This document shows, piece by piece, positions 11,396-21,754 of a DNA stretch of 64,000 nt. Positions within the stretch are counted from its first letter, which is position 1. Every line of letters begins with the position of its first letter. A program made the position numbers and the translations under genes. The notes beneath the pieces were generated by a model, which saw nothing but the letters and a program-made list of their open reading frames with translations, was not told the origin of the DNA and made no database searches. This stretch comes from Cyanoderma ruficeps (Eukaryota; Chordata; Aves; Passeriformes; Timaliidae). The DNA lies in assembly GCA_008694505.1 (NCBI GenBank), contig VZDJ01000623.1, positions 13,976,988 through 14,040,987 of the forward strand. The letters are read 5' to 3'.

Positions 11396-14300
11396 TGAAG
11401 TCTTCATGGTTTGCAACTTTTTTCTTTTTCATAAAAATGTTTCAACTTTTTGTCAAGCCACAGTATTTCAAACTGTTTTGGCAATGCTGGGTTCTGTAGC
11501 AATTTTGTCGCTGCAATCTTGGCTTTACAGACAGTTTTATTTGTATGCTTGTTCTTCCAGGAGTAACACACCAAGCAATAAATATATGACAGTTGAAATT
11601 GATTGCTATCTGTCAATAGGCTTCAATGTAGTGATGCTTCAGAAACAGAAATAGTAAATAATTGATTTGGAGATTGCATCCAAGGCACATATACATTGCA
11701 TACAATTGACTTAAATTCAGTTCCCTATTTTTCTGTTCATGCCTGAGGTATGAAAAAAAAAGTAAAATATTACTAAGTGACTAGAAGTGAATTTGTATTA
11801 AAGCCTGCCATATTTTTTCACTATTATTTACTAAGCCAAAACATACAAAATAATTTCAAAGGAAAAAAGCATTCTTCTTTTTCACTTTCAACTTCAAACT
11901 TCTCTGTAATTTGCTTTTTTATGAGGTAGATATCTACATTTATTTCACTAGATAGAATGAGCACTCTTTAAAGGAAAACTTAAAAGACTGTTTTTCTGTT
12001 TGTTTTGAAACTTTTGCAATTAACTGCAGAGCATTAAAAACATAAGGAATTTTCTTATTTGTAGTATTTACAAGTGATTTAAAATTTGAAATGGAAAATC
12101 CAGAGCCTGAAGACTAAGGAAAGGAAGGGCTTGAGTGAATTTAGGAGGGGAAAAGTTCATTTTCAAAGGATATAATTAATTGGTTGCCTTGGGACTGAAA
12201 CTAATTAGGAAAGGAATAAGAGCAGAAAGACTTTTATTTTTCAGTCTGTATGTAATATTTGGTCTGATGCTCATGTAGTTTTTATGTGTATCTCTAGGAC
12301 TGACTGTTCAAAGAAAATGCAGAATATTTTGTGTGTTTTTGCTCTATTTTGACCCAGGCACTGTTGTATAACATCAGGTTTTTTTACCATATCTCTTGGG
12401 CAAAGTCATAGCATAATGAAGCTAGCCAAACTAAAGAAATACACCTGGAAGTAACATCTCTGGCATCAGTTCAAGGAGCAGATGATAGCTAGATCAAGAA
12501 ACTATGTTTTCATCCTGGATTTAAAAACTAAATCAAGCTGAAATAGCTCCACAACAAAGGCATTTCAAAGATATTGCATATAACCAATATAATCTCTTAC
12601 TTCCACAGTTGACAAAACATCATTGGGGAAAAAAACCCCACCACATTTCCCTGCAACAATCACAGGTTCAATATGTATGGTTAAGACAAAATGAAAATTA
12701 TAAAAGTATTATTCTTTAATTTACTTTGAGTCACATGTAATATGCATAGCACACCTGAGAATTATGTTTTAATTGTTCTAGAAAGTCACACAGAGAATAA
12801 TCTCACTACTAAAGATGCAGTTAAAAAAAATCTCTACGATACTGTAGGGAATTAGTTTTCTCTGACTTAATGTTTTTTTACCATTTTGATGATGCACCTC
12901 TGTGTACATTAATATTTTGTTTCAGCACAGTAAAAGAAATCAGCATAATCATTGATTTTGTTTCAAAATTAGCATTATTTTTGCATTAATAGGAGTGAGT
13001 GTATATATATATATATATGTTTAGTAGGCAATTTAAAAAATATTTTTATATTTTTATTATTTTTTCAATGCAGTGTATCTCTGCATCACCTGGGCTATTT
13101 TGGTACTACTGACAATATAAACTTAAACATCAGCAAGTTAAAAGCAGTCAACTTGTATCTTTCCATTAGTGTTTTTATTTTTTGTAATTTCAGAGAATTT
13201 TCTTAATGAGGCTGGTTGGAACAACTGTTGTTCAAACTGGTATGTAAAATTAGACGTCTTTCTCACCACAACTGTTCTTTTTATAAGTATCACTTTAAAA
13301 AGCTGAGTTACTCTTCCATTAATATGGACTGTGGTGGAGAAAGGTAGAGAATATGGAACATTTTGCTCGTAACTATTTTATGCCAGTTTCCCAGTTGCCA
13401 CATTTATTGCACTGCAATTCATATTTTTATGCTGAGAACATAATGATTCCATTGTGTTTGAAATACAAAGAGATTTATGTTGAATTTTCTCTAAGCTCCA
13501 GCCAAAGGCATATTCTATTTCACATAAAACATTAAAAAGCTAACAACTTCAATTGTAAAAAATAGGTGTATCTCATTCTTTCAATAAAACAAAAAAAGCG
13601 TTAGGATTATTTATATCATGCAAAATAGTTTAGGATCTTATTCCAATATTGGAACTGTTTGAGGGAGGGTAAAATGAAGCTCCAAAACCCTGTCTTAACT
13701 TAGGTATAAAAATTAGAGAGGAATTGCTTATTTTCTTTTTCCATAATAGAAAAGTGAAGGCTAACAAAAAAGATTAGGTTTTAAATGCATTTTTGTTTAA
13801 ATTTATTTTAAAAGGTGTCTAAAACCCTCACAACAGTTGGTTGACTATATCCATTTAATTGTAAACATGAAATTGTAGAAGGCAAAATATATTAGGGGGC
13901 CAAACTGAGCAAACTAGCCAACAAGCCAATGAAAAACTGTCAATGATAGATCAGCCCAGTGACTGGTTTTGGAATTTTTTTGAGAAATAGAGGAACAGCT
14001 GTTCACAGCTGAAACTATTAAACACCTTGTAATGGAGGTCTTTGTGTGGCTGTCTACAGGGAATTCAGAATAATTGTAACTCTAAGAAAGAGTAATAGGA
14101 ATTTGAAGATGATCTTTACTTTCTGTTTTTCTTCCATTTTGAAAACCTCAAATATATTTTTGTCAAAAATACTTGAAAAAATAAATTGCTAACATCTGAG
14201 GGGCAGATCACATATTTATTTGGGCCTCTCCAAAATATTTTTTTTCCCTTTGGGTAGGTAGGTCATTCTTTGTGCACAGCTGATACATCATTAACAACAC

Positions 14301-14632
14301 AGTGTGTACCAATGAGGTACTGGTGACAACAGCTGATTTTGATATATTTTGGTGGTAGATGCCTCTCATTTATCTCATATAATTTCTTCTGATTTTTTTG
14401 AGTTATCAGTTAAATTAAGCTGATTTCAGTCATGCTTAACAATGCAAACTGAAGTCAGTACTGTCTTTGAGACTTCACTGTTTCATTAGTATTGATTTGG
14501 TTGGGATGAGGATTATTACAATGAACCTCACCATCCTGTAAGTACTGTTTTAATCCAATAAAAACTCAGTCTTACCAAGTTCATTTGAGATATATGTATT
14601 TCCTTATTTGTAGAATTCTTCTCAATTTTTTA
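11396..14632. other. AT-rich non-coding stretch, no gene seen
   Basis: The stretch has no recognisable coding sequence. Open frames at 11404-11616 (minus), 11406-11654 (plus) and 13353-13535 (plus) have no family signature. A TA microsatellite lies at 13002-13019. Confidence 0.55.
13002..13019. repeat. (TA)n microsatellite
   Basis: An uninterrupted run of TA dinucleotides, about nine units long. Confidence 0.9.
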
Positions 14633-15035
14633 TAGAATCATGAATGATTTGGGTTGGAAGGGACTTTAACAATCCTCTAGTTCCAACCCCTTGGCATGAG
14701 CAGAGGCACCCTCCACTGGATTGGGTTACTCGACGCCCTATCCTTCCTGGCCAAGGATAGACCGTGCATGGCCTATCTGGGCAACCCGTTCCAAGTCTCA
14801 CTATCCTCACAGTAAAGAATTCATTCTGAATATCTAATCTAAATCCAACTTCATTCTGATTGAAACCATTATGTCTCTTCCTACCACCATATGCCCTAAC
14901 AAAAAGTCCCTCTTTCCCTTTTTTTTGCCCCCTTTCGGTACTGGAAGACTGTTTGAAAGTCTCCCCAGAGGCTTCTCTTCTCTGCACTAAACAGGCACAA
15001 CTCCCTGAGCCTCTTTATAGCAGAGGTGCTCCTGC
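14633..15035 (-). mobile_element. CR1 LINE 3' end fragment, minus strand
   Basis: The plus-strand text begins ATAGAATCATGAATGATTTG and continues GGTTGGAAGGGACTTTAAC, which is the reverse complement of a CR1 3' terminus. The element therefore points to the left. Further right come CR1 3' UTR-like words such as GTTCCAAGTCTCACTATCCTC and AGGCTTCTCTTCTCTGCACT. The 5' (right) end is truncated and fades at about 15035. A minus-strand frame of 121 codons at 14622-14987 is part of this decayed copy and is not a gene. Confidence 0.85.
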
Positions 15036-15316
15036 ATATGATGACACTAGTTTGGCAAATTCAAAAAGGGGGTTTTCACGTTTTGTGACATAAAAGGTGA
15101 AGAGTCCTGAAGCAAAATTTTGAGCTGACAAAATTTCAATGATATAGCAGTTAAGCCTAAACTATCAATATGCATATTGCATGCAGACATGAAGGATTTG
15201 ATGGGAAGGAGTACAGAGAATGAAAGAGCCGGCAGTCAATTTGGTAAGTTAACACTGAATTTTGAAGAATATCTTGGTTTTCTCAGACACATCAAAGACA
15301 CAGATTTTATTCTTAT

Positions 15317-15905
15317 ATCACAGAATCACAGGATGATTGAGGTTGGCAAGGACCTCTGGAGGTCCCTTGGTCCAGCTCCACTTCTCAAGCCGGGCCACTT
15401 ACAGCCTGTTACCCCTGCCCATAGCCAGAGAACTTCTGAATATCTCTGAGGATGGAGATTCCACAACCATCCTGGGGCAACCTATGCCTGTTCTCAGCAA
15501 CTCTCACAACAAAAAAAGTGTTTCCTTATGCTCAGACTGTTCCTTCTGTGTTTTGATTTGTGACCATTGCCTGTGGTGCTGTCACTAGGCACTGTTGAAA
15601 AGAGCATGTCTCCATCTTCATTGCATTCTCCCTTGAAATATTTGCATACATTGGTGTAATACACACTGAGATTTCTCCAGGCTAAAGAGTCCCAGCTTTC
15701 TCAGCCTTTTTCCATATGAGAGATGTTCCAGCCCTTTCATAATCTTAGTGGCCCTTCTTTGGCTTCTCTCCAGTATTTCCATCTGTCTCTCATAGTGTGA
15801 AGCCTGGAACTGAACAGAGTGTTCACCACATTTGGCCTTACCAGAACTGAGCAAAGCGGAATTGTTGACCTCTGGCAACATTTCTCCTCATGCAGCCCAG
15901 TGTCT
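15317..15905 (-). mobile_element. CR1 LINE fragment, ORF2 tail and 3' UTR, minus strand
   Basis: The left border TCACAGAATCACAGGATGATTG is the complement of the CR1 3' terminus. Rightward, the minus strand enters the end of ORF2: the frame at 15618-15881 contains LERSQRRATKIMKGLEHLSY and then RLRKLGLFSLEK, the conserved CR1 RT tail. The upstream part of ORF2 is missing, so this is a 5'-truncated, inactive copy, as usual for CR1. It has the same orientation as the copy at 14633-15035, with about 280 bases of other sequence between them. Each has its own 3' terminus, so they are two separate insertions. Confidence 0.88.
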
Positions 15906-16957
15906 TGGATTCTAATTAAATTTGGAACAACCATTTCAGAAGAGCAAAGAATCAGATATTTCAAGTTACTTATATTTGATTATGAGACCACTTGATCTCT
16001 AGGCTTTTGTTTGGCACTCTGGTACCTAAAGAACAAAGCACAGACACTGGGTTTGACTTTTAATTTCTTCCCATATGAATCAAATAAAATGTGTCATATT
16101 TCTCCATCAGTGTGTTCCAATGCAAAAGTAGGTTAGTTTAAATCACAGATAATATGGGTTTTACTCTGTGTGAGAACATGCAAAACAGTCTCACACGTGA
16201 GATGGGCAGTTGACATCTGTGGCTCTGATTGTAAAGTTGCCTCCTGTCCTTTGTACTCTACCCCACTCCTTTAGTGATACCTGAAGTAGACCTGAACCAA
16301 TGGATCAAGAGAACAACTTTTTTTTAAAGGCAGGCAATGATGCTGCCAAAATTTCCAGTTAACAGATGCACTCTGAGGTCCACAACTGGTACTTGGCTCA
16401 GGAACTGGCATGGCAGTACCAACGCCTCTCATCTGCCTATGCCGTATTAATTCTTAATTTCCACTGTCCTTTTCCAAAGTTGTTCCTGCCCTAAACAAAA
16501 GAGTTTATAAACGGAACTGGAAAGCCTAGACTACAGTACATTCTCTGTAATGATGAAGAATTCCTATACACAGAGAGCTCATATTCTCTGTGGTATGAGT
16601 GACCTGGAGGCCTGTCCCAGGCCATGTTACAGGGGTTGGAACTGCAGGGAAGTCAGAATAAAGTGAGTTGGAGATGGGGCAAATTGACCTGTGTTCACTG
16701 TAAAGATTTCAGGAGAAGCTGTCACCATCAATAAGATTTACTTGCTGGAGTGAAAAATAAAGATCTTGTACTTGGATTTTTGAACATTGAGTGAAAGTTT
16801 CAGACCAATAACATGTGTTTCACTTCTGTTTCTGTTTTTGTAGAGGGAAGTATTGTCAAAGGTGTCCAAATACTTTTGCAGCCTGTGACCTTAGTGCCTC
16901 AGCTGTGGAAAAAGAAACAAGAATAATAAAATTTAAAAATTGTTGTAGTTGGTTAGT

Positions 16958-17020
16958 TTTCAATTTTGTTATTTTGGTTTTTTGGTTTTGTCTTGGGGTT
17001 TAAGGTTGGGGTTTTTTCTT
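16958..17020 (+). repeat. G/T-rich low-complexity tract
   Basis: TTTGG and GGTTTT words on the plus strand, like the tracts near 5178 and 11057. Confidence 0.7.
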
Positions 17021-17674
17021 TAGACTTTGAATTTCAGAGAAGTATTCAAATGCTTTGGACATTTACTTTGGGGAAGTACAAATAATATAAATTATGAAAA
17101 AAGCAATGACTGACTACCCAATATCCATTTCCCAGCCCAGAGGTACTAACTGTGACAGTCTACGAAATCAGAGAAAAACACTTATGCAAGTGAAAGGGTG
17201 TCTGATTGAACGCTGAATTGTATTTATTGCTTCTGGGTGGAAAAGAGATACTAAATCCCTGTTTGGGAGAAGAGTCTGACCTAATGCATGCCATGGCAAT
17301 TCTCTACAGTCCTTCACTTTGTTTATTCTTAGTGAGTGTGTTACAAAGGTGCTCCTTTGTACATTTTTACATAAAGCACTTTCTAAATTCAAGCTGTGCT
17401 AATGCGATTACCGGGAGTATGAGCACACAAAGGCTGGTTTCTTATCCCCACATTTAAATTCTATATACTCCTTTCTTCTGCTTCATTTATATTCTGGTAA
17501 GTATCTATGTAATTCTTCTTTTCTTTTATCAAATGTATGAGCAAACTATAGCAAAATCATATCCAACATACACAAATCTTCCTTAACAAATCAAATCTGA
17601 AGTCAGAAATACAAATGATGAACTAGAAACAGAAAAACATATTATGTTTTTTTCTCAAATAAAAAGTACTCTAC

Positions 17675-17690
17675 CAACAACAACAACAAA
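17675..17690. repeat. (CAA)n microsatellite
   Basis: About five CAA units in a row. Confidence 0.85.
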
Positions 17691-18678
17691 AGACATTTTT
17701 TCACAGTTAAAGCCTGTAGCAGAACCTTTTTTCTTCGCATTAACAAGCAAAGAGAAATTGGAGAGAATATGTTCCCAGTCACTTGAAAGAAAAATTGGTT
17801 AGCTATTGATTGCTTTCTGGTACCCATATATCTTCATGAAATTATGTCATGTTTGAAAGAGAATTTCTCAATTTTTTTTTTCTCTTCCCCTGCCTTCTTC
17901 CCTCCCTCATACTATATGAATGTTGTTTTGCTTTACTTACACAGACACGTCTATGAACTAATTTTTTTCAGTTTTCAATTTTTGATGTATAGTCCAAATT
18001 ATTTTTATAACTGCACTTTTATTTGATCAGTTTGATTAATCACAGCAAAATTATTTTAAAAATTTTAAATGTTGAGAGCTTTTCAAGTATTACATACTGA
18101 TGAAATGGCAATTTGCAAGAGTTACCATCTGCAAGCCATGTTTTCAAACAGTGTTACAAGCTGTTAGCCTTTTGGTCTTCACAACTTAAGCATAACCTCA
18201 AAAATAATAATGACCTGATCTCTCACTGCTGAAAACTGTTCTCATATGTGGCAGAGAAATTCTGTATCTAGGGAGAATTTGATAAACTGGGTCAAGCACG
18301 TTGTTCACTTGCAGACTTGGCTTTGTGGGAGGGCAGGGGGAAGGATAAAAAAATTATCTCTAACCAACAAAGCAGATACCAATTTTTTTCTGCTGAATGT
18401 TTTGAAAATTAGGCATTTGTTTTTGCAGTGTTTACAGAGTAATCTGAACTATCTGAAAAGCAACCTAACGAAATAACAAACAGCAAGCATGGATGAGATT
18501 CTTATACACCCATTTAACACTCCAGCTGTGTTATCCTGGATTTTGTTGTTATATCTGAATGGTCAGAGAGATATGACAGGTAAGCAACTGTTATTATCTA
18601 AAATGTTTGTTTTCAGTGCTTTAACACCTAAAGCCCATGATCAGACAAGGGCTGTCTTGCTCAGTGTAGGCTTCACTG

Positions 18679-18739
18679 TGGGAGAAGATGACAAGCATGT
18701 GGGTGAGGAGAAGCTCACATGCTTGTCATCCTGCTCCCA
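18679..18739. repeat. 61-nt imperfect hairpin with a perfect 15-base stem core
   Basis: The arms GATGACAAGCATGTG (18687-18701) and CACATGCTTGTCATC (18716-18730) are exact reverse complements. Outside them, after a small AA/CTG internal loop, TGGGAG (18679-18684) pairs with CTCCCA (18734-18739). Inside, three more positions pair (two as G-U), leaving a loop of about 8 bases. The size and shape resemble a microRNA precursor, and it could be transcribed from either strand. It could equally be a local inverted duplication or a non-autonomous transposon relic. There is no evidence of expression. Confidence 0.8.
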
Positions 18740-19373
18740 GCTCTGGAGTGCACTTTCTCAGGGACTGTGATGCCACAGCAACACAGATGTGCAGATCACT
18801 CTTCTAGAGTGGAGTGGGACTGGTGAAAGAAAGAAACTGCAACAGAATAAAGAGATAACAATAATTCAAGTGAGATCAAAGTCAGCATTTGACCCTTAAT
18901 AATTGACATGGATACTGACAATAAGTGGTTGATTTTTAAATACTTTAGGGTTACGCTTTGCTAGCAGAAATCAATTTAGCAATTGATGTACTGAAGAATG
19001 CATTGATCTACAACCACTGATCCACTGCAAAAGGCAAATTCTAAATTTTGTTCTGAGAAGCTGAGTTTGAGACACCTAAATTTCAATGTCCTAAAATACA
19101 AGTCCACTAGTGACCAATTGATTTTGATAATCAACATTATTTTTTCTCCAATACTTTTGATCACTTATTAAAAAGTGATTGCTCCAAAAGTAAAAAAATA
19201 AAAAAAAAAAAGTGATTTTATTATGGAAGTCAATTCCATACCATGATAACTAAAGACCTTAAAGATATTGGCATTTATCATCATAAACTCAGCCCCTTAG
19301 TAGGAAGCAAATATCTTGTATAGAGAATGTCTCAGCTAAATATTTTTAAGCATTACTCAGGATGTATTCATGT

Positions 19374-19515
19374 GTTCAAGGTCAGCTGGGATGGGGCTCT
19401 GAGCAAACCGGTATAGTGGAAGTTGTTCCTACCCATGGCAGTGGGGTTGAAACTAGATGATCTTAAAAGTCCCTTCCAACCCAAATGACTCTATGATTCT
19501 GCCATTCTATGATGT
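19374..19515 (+). mobile_element. CR1 LINE 3' end fragment
   Basis: GTTCAAGGTCAGCTGGGATG, GGGCTCTGAGCAAACC, GAAACTAGATGATCTT, then CCCTTCCAACCCAAATG and CTATGATTCTGCCATTCTATGAT match the standard CR1 3' end, including its terminal short repeats. It is strongly 5'-truncated. Confidence 0.9.
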
Positions 19516-21103
19516 ATTCTCTCTGATACGGATTTTATGCTTTAGCTATCATTTGATAGAGTAAACTTACTTTGATTTTGCACAACTATTTCAGTAATCT
19601 GTCCAAAAAAAATATTGTAAGCACTTTATACATTTTTGCTAAGACATCCTTAATTTTTACTCCTACAAACCATTCAAACTAAGCGGTCAAATAACATAAA
19701 TATATATTTCTAAACATTACATCTTAAACATTACACTTGAGGTCTTACAAGGTTTTATCCTCATTCCTTTAATAAAAAATGGTTTTTACATTTTTATGTA
19801 ATTCTTTATATCTTTTCATACAATGGTTCTAAAAGCCTTAATATAGAAGACAATAATGCTAGAAAAGTGGATATTCTTTATTTAAAGAAATGTTTTAATG
19901 TATGAAAATAAATAGCCTGTGTTTCAATAAGATGTAACTTCATCAGCACTTTTGATGTTAAAAATAATTTATTAATATATCAAAATTTTTAAGTAAAGAA
20001 TTTTTTCTTAATACTTAAAAAACTTGGGTTCAAAACCCTTTTGAATCTGAACACCTATTTTCCAAGTTTTTAGGTATATAATCAGCAGGAGTTGTTTGCT
20101 ATGATTTCTGAAGAAATAATATACCTAATTCTTCATAACATCAGTAAGAATTTTGATGAGATGTTGAATTATTTGAAGCTGAAAAAGAGCTCCTTTTATT
20201 CTCATAGAGAAGTATTTATTAAAAAATATATCTCAGTATTTCTCAGAAATTGTTCTTACTACTACAGAATTTATTTCCTAAAAGAATAAAAACTTTCAAA
20301 TCCAACTGTCGGGAGTACTAGAAGGTAGGTTCCTAAAGTTATTTTAGGCCTGTGGTTTCTGGACCTCTGAATTTGTCAGGAAATCTTTGTGTAAGACTAT
20401 ATTAAATCATAAATCTATATTTTTCTTAATAAATATATTGGTCTCTGTAGACTCAAGGAAGTAACTTATAATTGGGCTTAATGGAGGCAAAATTAAGTCC
20501 TACATATTTATCAACAGTAAGGATTCTTTTTTTAATCTGGGCTGCAAAGCTTTTACCAATGCCTTTCAATGGTTAATCTCCAAAAATAAATTAATGCTGG
20601 ATATAAAGCAAACTATCATGTAACCAGTTACACAGAGGCATGGGGTAAGGCACAACTTTAGGCAAGTTACATGGGGGGGTTAATTGCATAGATTAACTGG
20701 TAATAGATAAAACTGTCATGGCTTAAACTTGAGTACAACAGCCTCAAAAATGTCTGTATAAAACTAACTAGAAACCAGGAATACTGACAAAGGACTAAAT
20801 CAATGTAAAGGCTGGAATATTTCCAGGCTGGCAAAGTAATAATTTGTGTTGTAATTCTTATTTATTAAAACAAATAATAGTAGGGAGAATGTCAATAGTG
20901 AGTAAGTACTATGTATTTCCATAAAAAGACTGGTTTAGAGATCCCGTGATTTGTGTAGCAGTTTAATTGCAGAAAAATTGCAGACATTATTCAGAAAAAA
21001 CTGAATCACTATAAAACAGTGTTTCAATGACAAGGATAGCTACATGACAGATCTAGAGGCTGCTCCAAAGCTGCCAATATAATAGTCTGAGGAATTTGCC
21101 AAG
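19516..21103. other. AT-rich non-coding stretch, no gene seen
   Basis: The stretch contains many A/T runs and no recognisable gene or repeat family. The open frame at 20092-20289 has no motif. Confidence 0.55.
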
Positions 21104-21109
21104 GAGACA
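21104..21109. repeat. left 6-base target-site duplication of the LTR
   Basis: GAGACA here is repeated exactly at 21749-21754, directly outside the TG...CA ends of the LTR. Confidence 0.85.
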
Positions 21110-21294
21110 TGGGGTGGTTGTGGCGTCTTGGGAACCTCTTCGCACTTCACCTGGCCAGCCCTGACACCGGCCACAGGAAAGGTACAGTTCAGTATCCTCA
21201 GATACCTCCCCCATCCTGCGGGCTTTGTCCTGCAGAAGTGTGAGCAGAGACGAGGAATAAAGGAAGGACGCTGTTGAGGTTTCAGCTGCTGGAG

Positions 21295-21300
21295 TTTATT
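21295..21300 (-). terminator. polyadenylation signal of the LTR
   Basis: The plus strand shows TTTATT, which is AATAAA on the LTR sense strand, in the expected R-region position. Confidence 0.6.
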
Positions 21301-21373
21301 AGTGCCCTGCAAGGGACAACCACACCTCCAGGGAGTCTGCCTCAGCAGAGGGCAAACTCCCCCAGTGCAACAG

Positions 21374-21381
21374 CTTAAGTA
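21374..21381 (-). promoter_or_regulatory. TATA-like box (TACTTAAG) of the LTR
   Basis: On the minus strand the motif reads TACTTAAG, downstream of inverted CCAAT motifs and about 75 bases before AATAAA. The same octamer occupies the equivalent place in the LTR at 30836-31391. Confidence 0.55.
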
Positions 21382-21748
21382 TAGGGGAGGAGAAAGGGGA
21401 GGAGTTGAGCAAGGGAACCAATCAGGTAAAGGTAGGGTGTGGCTCTGCATATGAAAGACAGAAAGGGGAACCAATCAAAGAGGGAAAGAGGGAACAGCTA
21501 GGATCCTGCCCAATCACTCAACGACCTCACTGAAACTTTCTAGACCCAGGGTGAGGCCTCGAAATGATAGACAGGACCTGGGGGTTACATAATGGGTGAT
21601 TGACAGCTAACTCTAACAGGGGTTAAACCATAAGGGAAATGGCAAAGGGGGATACATGGAACAAACCATTATAAAATACAGAGATCAATACAAGAATAAA
21701 CCATGAAAACATACATTAAACAAGTAAAGCTAAAAACACACCACTACA

Positions 21749-21754
21749 GAGACA
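21749..21754. repeat. right 6-base target-site duplication of the LTR
   Basis: GAGACA, an exact copy of the sequence at 21104-21109. Confidence 0.85.

Larger units (their letters stand above)
15906..19373. other. AT-rich non-coding stretch, no gene seen
   Basis: No exon or RNA gene is recognised. It holds a G/T tract at 16958-17020, a CAA microsatellite at 17675-17690 and a hairpin at 18679-18739. The open frame at 18489-18770 (93 codons) spans the hairpin and shows no family signature. Confidence 0.55.
21110..21748 (-). mobile_element. solo LTR, ERVK-like (6-base TSD), minus strand
   Basis: This 639-base segment begins TGGGGTGGT and ends ACCACTACA on the plus strand. Its ends are therefore TG...CA with an imperfect terminal inverted repeat, flanked on both sides by GAGACA. 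A 6-base duplication is typical of class II (ERVK/alpha-beta) avian elements. On the minus strand there are inverted CCAAT motifs (the plus strand shows CCAATCA near 21419 and 21471), a TACTTAAG TATA-like box (complement of 21374-21381), and AATAAA (complement of 21295-21300). No internal retroviral sequence remains beside it, so it is a solo LTR left by LTR-LTR recombination. The 144-codon minus-strand frame at 21040-21474 runs out of the LTR into flank and is not a gene. Confidence 0.9.

Noticed and set aside
15618..15881. Minus-strand frame with a clear reverse-transcriptase tail, as a possible gene
   Set aside because: It is a 5'-truncated CR1 LINE remnant next to its 3' UTR, not a cellular gene.
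21040..21474. Open frame of 144 codons on the minus strand
   Set aside because: It starts inside the solo LTR at 21110-21748 and runs past its end into flank; it is GC-rich LTR sequence without viral domains.
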